A stretch of DNA of 64,000 bases. Origin: Oasisia sp. SBJ-2009. Its lineage: Eukaryota; Annelida; Polychaeta; Sabellida; Siboglinidae. The DNA lies in assembly GCA_964017155.1 (NCBI GenBank), contig OZ024862.1:27847658-27911657 (forward strand), written 5' to 3'. The position numbers and the translations under genes were made by a program. The notes under the pieces were generated by a model. The model had not been told where the DNA came from and searched no databases. It was given only the letters and a program-made list of their open reading frames with translations. This document shows positions 1 through 39,447 of this stretch, piece after piece; position 1 is the stretch's first letter; each line of letters starts with the position of its first letter.

Positions 1-1392
1 TTGGCTACTAATTTAACAACGTTCATTCCATTTTGGGTAACCAAAGACACACGAAAGCGAGTCATTGTTTCAAATCGACCATGCGAGATATACCAGCTTG
101 CAAAGTAAGTGTTTTATTGTGTTGCATAATTATCTAATTAACTAGTCACTGTTTTTCGGTAGTAATGATATACACAATTGATTGTGGGGACATCTACTTA
201 ACAGTTATTCTCTCTTCACTGCTGATATGAAACCAATGTATAGTGTAACTTTATATTAAATTGTATTTCTGGATACCTAAGACACTTGTTGAGTCTTCAG
301 TCACTAAGTCTTCAATTGACGCTCTTTCAAGCAAATTGTGTTGCCTTAGCGAACAGTTTATATGCACAAAACGTCTCCTCGTCCCATGGAACTCTCAGGT
401 CGAACACCTCGAAACAATGCCGATACCAATAAGACCCAGCAGGCAGAAATATACCATTGTTATACTGGTCCGCCGACCATCTTGCATATCACACAGCACC
501 AGACGACGTTTTCCAGTTAAACAGTACGAACGTTTCTTCGACGATTAAATCACACGCTTTGCAAACTAGCCGATCAGCCCTGAGGCCACCCATTTTAACT
601 TCGACGTCAAGCCACCTGACGAAGTGACGTAACTGTTACGTAACGTCATTTCCGCCCACCTTTGGTAGTGCAAAGCAACGCAAACGAACGTGATCAGCAC
701 ACGATTTTCTGGATTAACCCGGAATACAGACTAATCTAGAATACATATGCACTTGGAACGATAAATGCTACTGCCGTCGTTGTAAGTTTACACGTTACTT
801 AAGTTTTATTAACCGTTGTATTTTAGGGCGTGGCTTAGGCCTACCGAGATTTGATTCCACGGCACAAGTCCGCCTACGTGAATAAGCTACAACCCGCATT
901 TTCTCACGAGACAAAGTCAATAGCCCATAGAGACCATTAGGCTTATGGAATGCTTAATGTTTTAAATGTTATCATATTATTCTTGTACAAGCAAACTTGT
1001 ATTTTTAATAACAATCGCATACCTCGAGGAACTAACCCGTATGTAGTTAACAGGAAGGATTGTATATAACGTTACCTTTCTATAATATTCATTGACTTAC
1101 ATTGATTTCGTGTTATATCGTAATTAAGGGTAATACATTCCAAGAGGGACAATGTATTGTTGTTTTCCGTCTATTGTCAAAAAGTGTAATAACTATAATT
1201 TGACAAACCATAAATCATCCTCTAAAATAATTAAATTAAATTAAATTAATCTGGCTGGTGATATTTTTACAAGAAAAGTTCAAACAAACGATCTAGCTGA
1301 TCGCATTCGCTATAGTGTTTTGTTTGCAAAATTAGTTGAAATGAGCCGAGTGGACATATCGAAATGACGAGAAGCCTTTAATTCTTGTCGCG
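1..1392. other. No supported gene
   Basis: AT-rich sequence after the carboxypeptidase stop. An ATTAAA on the minus strand (1377-1382) could serve as its polyadenylation signal. Several short ORFs (for example 261-548) have no recognisable similarity. A palindromic GTTACGTAAC occurs near 637. Confidence 0.5.
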
Positions 1393-12793
<11,401 letters not shown>

Positions 12794-12869
12794 GTTCTTC
12801 TTTCCTTTAGCGTTACTTGTGGTCACATTTATCACAGTCCGTGCATTTATTGCTAATCTGTGAAATGTA

Positions 12870-12933
12870 ACACTGCATGCACCAAGGACGTCTAGCGGGA
12901 AGAAACGCTAGACGTCCTTGGTGCATGCAGTGT
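12870..12933. repeat. Perfect 28-bp inverted repeat with 8-nt loop just upstream of the carboxypeptidase start
   Basis: The left arm 12870-12897 (ACACTGCATGCACCAAGGAC...) and the right arm 12906-12933 are exact complements with an 8-nt spacer. The structure starts 77 bp upstream of the carboxypeptidase start codon, so it lies in its 5' UTR or promoter. No coding sequence is present. Confidence 0.95.
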
Positions 12934-13424
12934 AGGCTCTAGTACAAAATCACCGGGGAACCCAGGGCAAAGTGGTGCAAATTAATATATGTTTTCCTTT
13001 CCCTTAAGACTAATAGACGGTACAAACAAAATATTTTTTAAACAGGCATATTGAAATATGCGAAACAAAATTAAACGACTAAAATTCCGTCTGCGGCAAA
13101 GTGAATGCATTGGGTCGATTGTGTCCAAATCAATGTTCAAGTCGATGTATCAAATCACGATTATATTTATGAATTTGCTTAATGTACCTGGATGATTAAT
13201 CATGCTAGGCCTACTGTTCTTGACTGTAAATCGCAGATTATAGTAACTTATCGGCTGTGGTTGTCTGTTGGCAAACACCTTAATTATTGTTCGGATCAAG
13301 ATCGCGTTTTCATTTTTACATTAGCGTTTATATGTGCGCGATAATAACTAATGAACACATAAGCCGAGGTAAGGTGGACCATTATTATGAGTTTATGCGT
13401 ACGCAAGCTTCGAAATTCGTTCAA

Positions 13425-13455
13425 TTTTCTACTTGTCCCGATGACAAGTAGAAAA
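13425..13455. repeat. Perfect 13-bp hairpin
   Basis: TTTTCTACTTGTC (13425-13437) pairs with GACAAGTAGAAAA (13443-13455) across a 5-nt loop. A smaller hairpin with the same GACAAGT core lies near 13622-13652. Confidence 0.9.
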
Positions 13456-13890
13456 CACATTTCACTGGTCCCCATAACTACATCTCAAAACCGAGTTTTC
13501 CGTAAGTTATTAACAATATTTACAATTGAATAGGGTGTGCAAATAACCAAGGCAATGCATGCTAGACTTTGTATGTTTAGATGCGAAGAACAATGATGCC
13601 CTACAGCCCAAATGTTTCCCCACGGACAAGTAGTAACAACTTAACTTGTCCGATGGAAATCCAGATGTCGAAGTTCGAACGTAAATAGTGTTTTCGGATG
13701 TTTCTGGCCGCCACCGGCCGAGAGAAAGCTTGATGAATACCAAGTACGATATTGTTCCACAACACACACAGTGACCGCAATGGAGAAGTCACGTTCTGTC
13801 TCCAGTTGCAGTGTGCCCATTAATATGTGTGAATGTATCAAATCTCAAACTATTCTCAATGCGACATGTCCATCTAGTGTTACAAGGTTC

Positions 13891-13953
13891 CTGGACATCC
13901 CTAATAGTGGATGGTCATTCGTTGTATATAACCATGTAAATTAAACGCGGCTC
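13891..13953. repeat. Direct repeat, copy 1
   Basis: CCTAATAGTGGATGGTCATT through ATGTAAATTAAACGCGGCTC matches 14177-14240 with few differences, about 290 bp away. This suggests an old local duplication or two remnants of one repeat family. Confidence 0.8.
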
Positions 13954-14176
13954 AATTTAGTGTTACAAAGTTGTTACGTGACTATGTCCAAGACATGCTG
14001 CCATCTAACGAATGGCAGCGCAACTATAACAGATAGTTGCGGGTTCGACATTACGCGTAAGAGCACATGTATGTCTGCTGGAGACACTTTGTCATAGATT
14101 AAAACTGTTGGAGCCTAGTCATGTATTCCTGTCATTATCATTGATAGACGTGATCACAGAACACGAAACAAAAGTG

Positions 14177-14240
14177 TCTGGACAACCCTAATAGAGGATG
14201 GTCATTTGTTGATAATAACCCTGTAAATTAAACACGGCTC
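14177..14240. repeat. Direct repeat, copy 2
   Basis: CCTAATAGAGGATGGTCATT through CTGTAAATTAAACACGGCTC, the partner of 13891-13953. Confidence 0.8.
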
Positions 14241-14339
14241 GTGAATCTCTGTATATGGCTTACGTTGCCGTTAGTGTGTTCTTGACATTCACCATGGCCT
14301 AATGCACATCAGGTCCCCCATCATATTCGTCATAACAGA

Positions 14340-14780
14340 ACATTTTCCCGGCGTTATAAACGTTCCGGTTGACGTTTCTGTGCATGCGCGATAAATGTAA
14401 AATCACGAATGTGCAGCGAAACGACAAAGCATTTATGGTATCAATACCACGGGCTGTTCGTTAGGATGTATATAACCTCTCATCAAAGTTATTTGTCGCA
14501 AATTAGCACAAGTTTTGAGGCATGTTTCGATAGCAAGTGCAACACGCGTAACTGTTGTGCGCTATAATCCGTGACAGCATTTTAAACAAACATAATATTT
14601 TAATGTATTGAACTACATTTTAAGCAACTCTTTGCAGTAATCATTACAGGTGTTAACTAACAGCCCGTGGCATTTATTAATAAACCAAAAATGCTTTGTC
14701 GTTTCGCCGCACATTTATAATTTTACATTTTCCGCGCATGCGCAGAAACGTCAACGTGAACGTTTATAACAACCGGAAAA
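14340..14780. mobile_element. Fold-back MITE-like element (~440 bp), intergenic
   Basis: The outer ~90 bp are inverted copies. TTATAAACGTTCCGG, GACGTTTCTGTGCATGCGCG, TTTTACAT and CGAAACGACAAAGCA on the left reappear inverted on the right with few changes. The interior is unrelated AT-rich sequence. Exact ends and target duplication are not clear. Confidence 0.65.
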
Positions 14781-17700
14781 ACTGTAAGCGACAGCGCTAC
14801 ACGCTAATAGAAATACAAAGTATAACCATTGCCATCTGCCAACACTCGTGTGTACACTGTCCAACCCTGGAGCTCGCTCTGCGGGAGACATTTACAGCTT
14901 CTACTGCAATATTCCATAAATCTGCCTCCTAGGCACCGACTACTTTAAAGATACATTACCTGTATTTATACAAAAACGTACGTAGTCACCCAAGAATAAC
15001 TAAATAATTGAGAGAACTGCGACTTCTTCCATAGAAATGATCAACATGGTAATGCATTTGTATCCGAGGCAATGACAGCAGTGACAAAACCAAACCAAAC
15101 GTTTTAATGACATATTTATTGAAGACATCACTGCATAACTGAAATAATACTCTATACAATTCAAACATTGCTTTTATGGAATGTTCACGTATTCAGCAGA
15201 ACACCAGCAGATGTTTTATAGACCAGTGTTTGCAATGTTCGTCCTTAGAACCAATTGCCTACATTGGTAGTGATGAATTTGTTAGATACACTATTATTTC
15301 TACGGATCTACATAAATTTATTATACAAATTTGATTTTTTTTTTACTAAAAGCATACGAAAAAATACACCAATAGAGAAACTGCATCATCAGAAAATAAA
15401 CCTTGAGAGGGTCTCAATGCTCAGTTTTGGGCCATTATTGACTGGTCTTGGGGCAAGATCTTGAGGTAAGATAAATGGATAGGAAGCGTAATGATAAAAG
15501 GCTCACTCGATATGAAACACGGCCGCCATACTGCTTTCCCTATTGTTATGTATGACTATACAATCACGTTTTCTAATGTATCTATCCGTCAGACGTGACG
15601 TAGGTATTCATATTCCAAATGTAACACGTAATCACAGCTGATAAATCGTTCTCTGACCTGTATTATCGATGGTTTTTAGGAAAAATCAAGATGGCGGACA
15701 ATGACTTCACACGCGCAGATCAGTGGTTACTAGAAATATTTCCCTTTCAATACACCCCTTCCACCACAATATTGATAGCAAGTCTTCTCAATATTAAACA
15801 CCCCATCACTACTGAATATACAGTTACACATCAGATGTATTGTCACGCTAATGTTTCGTGGCAAATTAATAACGTTGGCAAAACGCTATAAGTATGGGCA
15901 AGGCAACCGGGAATAAACCCTATGCTGTAGATATCCGGTCGATAATATGGATAGAAATGGATCGCGGGGAAATAGGAAGTTAGCCCCAAAACCAAGGACG
16001 CATTGCGAACCCACGGGTAAAAACTTACAAAACAATTATGAATTATTGAATGTGTACGTACGTCACAACCTCCACTTGGTAGATATATACCAATGAATGA
16101 ACCATGAATGACTTGCAATGTGTGTTTGTGCAAAAACACAAAACTAATGTTGAGAAACTTCTGTAAATTACGTCGACGTGTACACGGGTGATACCAAAAC
16201 AGCTCACGCTTGAAATTTGCCATTTGTGGCTGTTCTTCAATCCCACCAAGCAACAGAAGTTCGAAGAAAAATACAGCACCAACCTGTAAAGAAACACACT
16301 GACGTTAGTACAGCATTCAATTTCCCTTGTCAACGTTACATACGTGGCTAGGATAGTTTCACTCACTGAAAACAGCACTTACTGGAAATGGATGTGTTAC
16401 AGATTGGCTCTACAAAACCCTACTTTTATCACTGTACTGTGTGTTGTAGGTTGTCTAAATTCATAAAACAAGGAGCCATACAATAACATGCAAATGTGTT
16501 GATAGTCATGGTATTAATATGAAGTTATCAACATTTGTTTTTAACAATTGCATCAATCCGTCTATTTGCTGTTACTTGGCAACACAGTGCATGTTTGTCT
16601 AACTACTCATTACAGCTGATGTTCACACTTGAAGTCATAGCAGAAAATTATAGTGTTTCCAAGTATAATTTACGAACTTACCGTTGTAATTAGTAAAATG
16701 GAACAATACATACCTTTTAGGCTACAGCCAAGAGTTCACATGGTATAAACAATAGCAACCAACTTCCAGAGCAGTGGTTTGATCAAATAAAATTTGACCA
16801 CTTCCATAACGAATGCATTGTCAAATGGAAACTACCGTTTATTCGAAAAGTTCAAAGAAGCATTAATCAAACCATTGCTTTGGATGTCCGCATGGAGTTG
16901 GCAAAGAGAGAAAACGATAACACATCACCGATCCCATTAACCTGTCAATGTGCTCCTATGTCGAACATATGGTGAAGCATCTGCCATGCGCCTCCTGCAA
17001 CGGTAAGCGAAAACAACAAACTACATTGTGTTTCATGTCTGTCAACAACCAAACTGCAAGAAAGTGTCATCATATCAGCAGCAAAGGTTACACTAATCAG
17101 TCAGTACTCGGCAGTCATTAAACCAACTGTCAGTATTGGTTATATCAATCATGTCAGCAATGTCAGCACCAATCGTGTCGGCAAAGTTTGCATCAATCAC
17201 GTCAGCAATGTTTGCTATGGTTGCAACAGCACTGTCAGTGTTTGGAAATTAATCATTTGAACTCTAACCACACAATCAACATTTGCGATACAAAACCCGG
17301 ATGTATATTTTACCAAATCAGCCTCCAATAATTAGTTGATCACTGAAGTACGAACTGTGTATGGAATAAGATCATCATTTTCGTTCATTACTCTATTATC
17401 AGTTACGTGACTTAATTGTGTCAGCCTGTCTCAATTTTGTAAAAATCGATACCTCAGGTCTCGTAATGACATATATGGGAAGTTACTGTCACAAATCGTC
17501 ATATCAAATACACATGAAGTCCACCAGACCAGATCAGCAACAGAGCGAGAGTCCCAAAAGCAATGGTCACATCTATACGACTCACCGAAGCAGACTGATC
17601 ACAATTTCTAATTAGCTGTTTTGCCAAGTAACATTTCAACTCCAAATCCATGCAGAGAATATTCAGCTCTGCTGTGTAATGATTGTACGTTATTAATTTA

Positions 17701-19783
17701 TATTCATGAGACAAACACTGCTCGGTCACGCTTGGCTAAATGTGGTAAGTACAATCACTGATTTGCTGGAGGTCGATTTTTGTACATCTACTATTTTTGT
17801 ACTTCCAACACATTTTAGCTGTGTAAAAGTAATTTTCTAAACCCAATAATGCTTTCTTGACATAAGGCAGTCCGATTCCCAAAAACATTATTTGAGCATT
17901 AGTGGATATTTGTTTCCAGTGATGTGTATAAATGTAAGCTGTACTCAATAGCTTGATGTTGCAGCTAATGATAAACGTTTGTATGGTACTAGGACTTAGG
18001 TAGCAACAGAAAACATTGGGATAGCTACAACAAACCAGCAATGACAAGATATTGAGCGAGGTAGGATTACACCCAAACGAATGCCATTACGTGATTCAGT
18101 GCTGTGCTCTGACTAGCGCTGTCTTCTGCCCTGCGTTCATGCACTGGTTAGCAGAGGCCGGCTCTCGAGTCAACACCCACACGGACACTCCAGCAGTGTT
18201 GCAAACAGAGAAAGGCATTTTGAGAACATTCAGCACGACTGGCAAAGACAGCCACAGCATGTGGCACAGAACAGAAACACAACGTTACAGACTAACAAGT
18301 TTTATTAATCATCACGGTCTAGATTTCGTCATGTACAATTGGAAACAATTACGCTTGTGAGAAAAAACCCAAACAAGACTGTTGCATGAACTGTTTCGCT
18401 CGTATGTATCTACAAAAATTGTTTTACCGCAGAGAAAATACGATCAACACATAACTGGTGGGAACAGCAAAACTGTCTTAGATAAAAATATATCAAGATG
18501 ACGAATCATAACTTGTTAGTATTTCTGTTTTAGCTAGCCTTTCGAAGGGACGACTAAACCATCAACAGAAACAGAACAAGTGCTGCTGAATATTCCCGTA
18601 CAAATCACAAGAACATACTGGGAAATAAATCATTAACATTAATAAGACAGTACATGTGTCCGATCAAATTAGCAATGTCTCTACTGCATAACCAACATCA
18701 ACACATATCAGTATACACACTATCATCTGGAATATTCCCTGAAATTAATTTTCTCGGATAGACAATAATTGTTTATGCACTAGATCAGATTATCTCCGTC
18801 CATATCCCAACAGACCAGACCACTCATATCACTAACATGTTTGTGGTAACTTTGTACACACTGCATACACGCACTGCATTCATTTCATGTAGAACTGTCT
18901 TCCAATAATCACACAACATAAAATAGACATTGCTATCTGCATTACCAGAAGGTTATGGAAAGCTAGCCTCAGTCAACCTGTGCGGAACTGAAGGGAATGG
19001 CGGGCTATCAACAGTACAACGTGGATAAAGAACGGCACAAATAGAACAAAGAAGGTCATACCGCCATTGTCAGCAACATTGCTGCCAACAGAAAGTGCCC
19101 ACGGCCGCGTCAGCCTACTACAATTGCTGTGCTGAACCTAGACAGCAAAATAAAACAGAACGACAATTACACAGCCTCGGTCGCTCGGCAACAGCACAAC
19201 AGAAGTCTCGTCTTCAACATAAATGCATCCGGAAAACCAGACATGCCTAGTGCAAACAGCAGCCGGGACAAGTTGGCTGTGCTGAACCAAACAGTACGTC
19301 AGGCATCTTAATTTGTAAACCTACTTGTAAAAGGAATCAACTTTTAGGAATTTGCGTGAAACTTTAGCATATAACATCTCAAATTTTGGTATGATTTCCA
19401 ACATACATAGGTAGAGTTCTCTCATGTCTTCCAACATCCCAGAAACCAGTCTGGGTTCCAATAATCCACAATTTCATATCGTGGCTTTCATGCAGAGGAA
19501 TTTTTAGCTATAATACAAACTTAACCTCTCGCTATACAAGACACAGAAACAAAGCTATCATGGCGCCTCTCGTCGGTAAAATGCGAAGGCCAGATTTAGT
19601 CGCGTGGCAGCCTTACGCAAGGTGCACAGTTTACATGCTGCAGTTCGCACACTTATAGTCACTGCATGCAATAGAGGTAGGCAGCTGTGAACTACCCGTG
19701 TCAGCCCGGCGCGGCCTTCACACTGTCAACAACTTACGGCCACTGTTCCCCGCAGCACACAGCCACAATGAGTGAGCGTCAAG

Positions 19784-35105
<15,322 letters not shown>

Positions 35106-35817
35106 TTTCGTGCGTGGTCGTGACGGTAACATCACGCCTGCCCTCTGGTGGGATATTGTATAACCATGATTCTAGTTGTTTCCAGCACGGACATTCGGAA
35201 GCGTTCGATTTAATTCAAAAATGCATGTTCAAGACGAAGTAAATAACATAAAAATGGATGACATATCCCTTCGAAATAATTTAAATCATTATATACGCGT
35301 ATATAACATGTGTAGAACTCTTTAAACGTGAGAAGGTGAACTGTAAAAACAACATGAAAATTAGTAAAATAGTTTTTAGATGTAGAATGTTTTTATGAAT
35401 TTAGAAGATTTTCATGTTCACCGCTTCTCTCACTTTACATATATTTTAGCAATTTTTTTTTCTTTTTACATGCGTACGTGTATACATACTATTAAATAGT
35501 ATTATTTAATAATAATATTTATGGAAATAAAAATTAATTCATTCACGTGTGTAACCTATACTGGACTAACTAACAATATATAGAGAAGAAAAATTCTTAA
35601 AATATGTTAACACTACACAAGAAAACTCAAACATCTACTACGTTTTGCCGACAAAATAATATTTTGTCGGCAACTCGTATAATAAAACGTAATCGTGACC
35701 CATTCGTATGCTATGTTCACCTAGTGGTACTTATAAAAACTAACAAACCGGATATGGTGCTGCCACGCTACGGAACAGCTCCAAATTATTAACGCGATCT
35801 TTCCGCTAGAAAAAATC
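35106..35817. promoter_or_regulatory. Head-to-head intergenic region of PRPF4B and TMX3, likely bidirectional promoter
   Basis: Only 712 bp separate the PRPF4B start codon (minus) from the TMX3 start codon (plus), so both promoters must lie in or very near this interval. It is AT-rich, without an obvious CpG island. It contains a perfect 13-bp hairpin (35645-35673) about 145 bp before the TMX3 start. An imperfect inverted repeat lies near 35326-35445, where GTGAGAAGGTGAAC reappears inverted as GTTCACCGCTTCTCTCAC. The bidirectional role is inferred from layout alone. Confidence 0.55.
35645..35673. repeat. Perfect 13-bp hairpin in the PRPF4B/TMX3 intergenic region
   Basis: TTGCCGACAAAAT and its complement with a 3-nt loop, about 145 bp upstream of the TMX3 start codon. 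Confidence 0.9.
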
Positions 35818-38800
35818 ATGGAAAGGAGCATCATTGTTTTCGGTAAGGAATAATTACACAATTTGAATTTGTTGAACATGGAGACGCTGTATTTGCATTG
35901 TTTTAACGCCATCTGTTTTATCTGTTTTCAGGTATATTTTTTCGACTAATATGTTCCCAAGTGATTGAATTAGATGACAGGTGAGTGCTTGTAAACGCCT
36001 TTTCAATTCAACTTCGTGGATGTGTCAGTCACTCAGACAGTGCAGTGGTTTAATCATGATTAAATGATGTGTCGGATTATCCTCTGTGAAGGCTGCAGAC
36101 GCAGTGGGCTTGGTCTTTTTCGGTAATCTTCCAGTTAACTGGCCTAAAATTATTATGGCCTTTTCAAAACGTTTTTACCACCTTTTTTATCTATGTCTGT
36201 TCGGAATGTCATTTTATATCACAGTTTCAGTACAACTACAAAGAAATTATATATTAATTTTTTTAAATTATGTTTCAGAGCAATTTAATGCCATTGAGTC
36301 TACGTAAATACAAGTGTGTAAACCAATGTCACAGGGCAGAGCGGTTAGCGCACCCCAGGCGCATCACGACCGCAAAGACATTGTCTTGCGATTTGTGAAT
36401 ATATCCCCAAAACTATAAGGCTACATCATTAATTTTCTGTATAATGCAGACTTATTGGTTTTAAGCTGAAATTTAGATAACAAATATTGCTAATTGCTTT
36501 TTGTTTTGACTTTGCAATGCGCACACATTTGGGCACTTATGTACAAGTCGGACCCACCTCAATTTTTCCATTATAACTATTTTTACCAACATTTGATATT
36601 TGATTTTGTTAATTCAATCAATTATAATCATCTTGCGCATATTTATGTTTTATAAACAGCCCATCTTGGCATACTTTTGAGGTCAAAAAGACAGCGCGAT
36701 TTGTGCCAGTCGCAAGCACAGCGGTGCATGTTACTGCGCTGTGCACATGGAATGAGCAATAAACAGTTTGTTTATGCCGACCGCGCTGTCTTTTCGACCT
36801 CAAAAGTCTGCTAAGACGCGCTGTTTATAAAACATAAATATATGCGCAAGATGATTATAATTGATTGAATTAACAAAATCAAGTATCAAATGTTGGCAAA
36901 AATAGAGTTATAATGGCAAAATTGAGGTGGGCCCGACTTGTACATAAGTGCCCACATTTGGCTTATTTACTTCAACCCGACGGCTTTAAATTGATCTGAA
37001 ACACAATTTAAAAAAATGATATCTTAGTTCTTTGTACCGGAAATGATGTAGAATGACATTCCGAACACATACACGTAAAAAAGTTTATCAAACCGTTTTG
37101 ATAGGACCATAATAATTTAGACCAGTTAACTGAATTCCTGTAACGAATAAAATTCACAACGCAAACTCACATAAAACTCGACATCATCTGTGGCGGCTAG
37201 GTGTAGTTCACCAATTACCATAACATAAGTATTTTGTTGCAGTGACACTACATATATATAAACTTCAATATTTTTACCTTAGCACTAACTCACCCTAAAC
37301 AGGCTAAGCTAAGCATAACTAATCCTAAGCTAACCCTAGGCATATCTAAAACCTTACCCTACACTGTTAACAATCTACCCCTCAACACAGTACCAATATT
37401 ACAGTAATCACAGCTACACGTAGGCACCACTGATGTCAATGATGTTGAGTTGCTGGCAAGTTTTGTGCAACTTTGTTTTGTGAATTTATTTGTTTCAGTA
37501 ATGTAAGTTATTTGTAACCTAGTTGTGTACATGTATGGGTGATTCCTGTGAACGCAACCAGTGGGTGCACACTTCAGAAAGGGTGCATGGGTAGACATTT
37601 CAGCTGATGGGCTGCTCTGTCCTTTGACATGGTCAAATTCATAAAAAAGCAGGGCCACTGGCAGGTAATCTTTTAACATGCATGGCCTACATTTGTAGCC
37701 AACCCTCAACAAACAGAGTACCTAGTAGGTAGACAGTGCCTATAATTTACATTAATTTATGTTGAATAACTGATGCCCAAGCCTGGACTTCGGCATATAT
37801 ACACATACTATGTATAAGCATGGGCATATATACACAAGTTTCTAACCACAACATTTATCCAGATTATAGGCCTGACGCATAATCATAGCCTAGACCGCAT
37901 CTAAAATTAAAATGTATGGATTTTAATCCCCAAAATTGTTTTGAGTCTGTGTGTATAAGAAGTTAAAGAACATATATCTGTATTAAAAAGTTCCATTGGT
38001 TTGTTTTACAGCTTTATACAGAAAAAAGGTCAAGAGTCCTGGTTAGTGGAGGTACAGTATACACCAAACTACCTTTACTTTAATAATTTTTTTACAGAAA
38101 TGTAGTTTAAGACTACGTTTTCTATCTAAAGATTGAAATGCATATATGTTGTAATCAGTTTGTTTCAAAAAGTGTTATACACTAACTTGTTCTTGCATAA
38201 TTATCATTAAAACATTGGTTTCCTCCGTAATGGGAATTGGTTTAAGAAAGAATTGAATTATAATTGTTTTTTTTTTTTATAAAAAGGACTAATAAAATGT
38301 TGAATTAACCTCATAAATACCTCAGATATTCTGCTGAAATGTGTGACAGTGACAGGACATTCACAATCAGGGCTATTCATAGTCATGGTATATGATGCCT
38401 TTAAAACTACTGTAAGAAGGAAACTTTCTGTAAGAAGTTGGCATCAGTTACATACATCACTATCTCAAAAATAAGTGTTTCTTTTTGGCTGTAGTTTTGG
38501 AAGTACTTTTGCTTCTCCAAGAATAAAAAGTCCAACACCAGATGTTAATAAAATATCCATTAATGACTATTTGAGCCAATATAATTTGTTTCTGCACAAT
38601 GCAAACTAGTGGGACCACCTCTACACCTGCCCAAGTTACAAATATATGTGACATCTTGTATCTGTAGTTCTATGCCCCATGGTGTGGTCACTGCCGACGA
38701 CTGGAGCCGACCTACCACCAGGTCTACCTGACACTCAGGAACTCTCCCATACATGTTGCAAAAGTGGACGCCACAAAATACTCGTCACTAACATCTGAAT

Positions 38801-39401
38801 ATGGCGTCCGTGGGTTTCCAACGATAAAATTGTAAGTTGACTGATGTATTTTATAGTCATGGTTGGTGAAATTATCAGAATTTAATTTATGTATGTTTTA
38901 GTTATTTTGTGATACGTCATATGTATTTTTAACTATATACAGTACATATATAGTATTTTTAACTATATACAGTGCCTTTCAGTGGTTTTGCTACCTTAGT
39001 GGAATGGTTGCTAGACAACCAGCGAATGTTACAATGATACGATTATTATATCCTATTTGGTAAAACATTTACCATACAGTTATTTTAATTTTATCAATGT
39101 CCATAGTTCTGTTGGCAAATCTGTATTGATAAATGAGTTTTTATGGTGGTATTCAGTACTGATGTTACAAATATTTAATTGTTTGTTAAATGACAGTAAA
39201 TAATAAAAAAAAGCCTGTTTAGTAGTTTGTTTTGTGATGTTATCTAGAGGAATAAAATGTATTGTCTCAATTGGTCGCTGATGTTTTAGTTTAATTTGTT
39301 TTTATCAGCATTCAAGGAGAACGTGTTTACACACACAAAGGGGACAGAAGTCAAGCTGGTATTGTAGAGTTTGCAAAACGAGCTTATGGGTAAGTTATAT
39401 T

Positions 39402-39447
<46 letters not shown>

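Larger units (their letters stand above)
12934..19783. other. Intergenic region between the carboxypeptidase and PRPF4B
   Basis: No exon could be recognised on either strand. It holds the fold-back element at 14340-14780, hairpins and direct repeats described separately, and probably the PRPF4B 3' UTR at its right end. ORFs at 15691-15891, 16043-16378 and 18052-18360 are short and resemble nothing known to me. Confidence 0.5.

Noticed and set aside
261..548. 95-codon plus-strand ORF and a minus-strand signal-peptide-like frame in the same place
   Set aside because: No recognisable similarity, and splice sites could not be tied to any gene.
16043..16378. 111- and 136-codon minus-strand ORFs
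   Set aside because: Cys/Phe-rich chance frames in AT-rich intergenic DNA, without domain or splice support.
18052..18360. 102-codon plus-strand ORF
   Set aside because: No similarity recognised; it lies antisense in the probable PRPF4B 3' flank.
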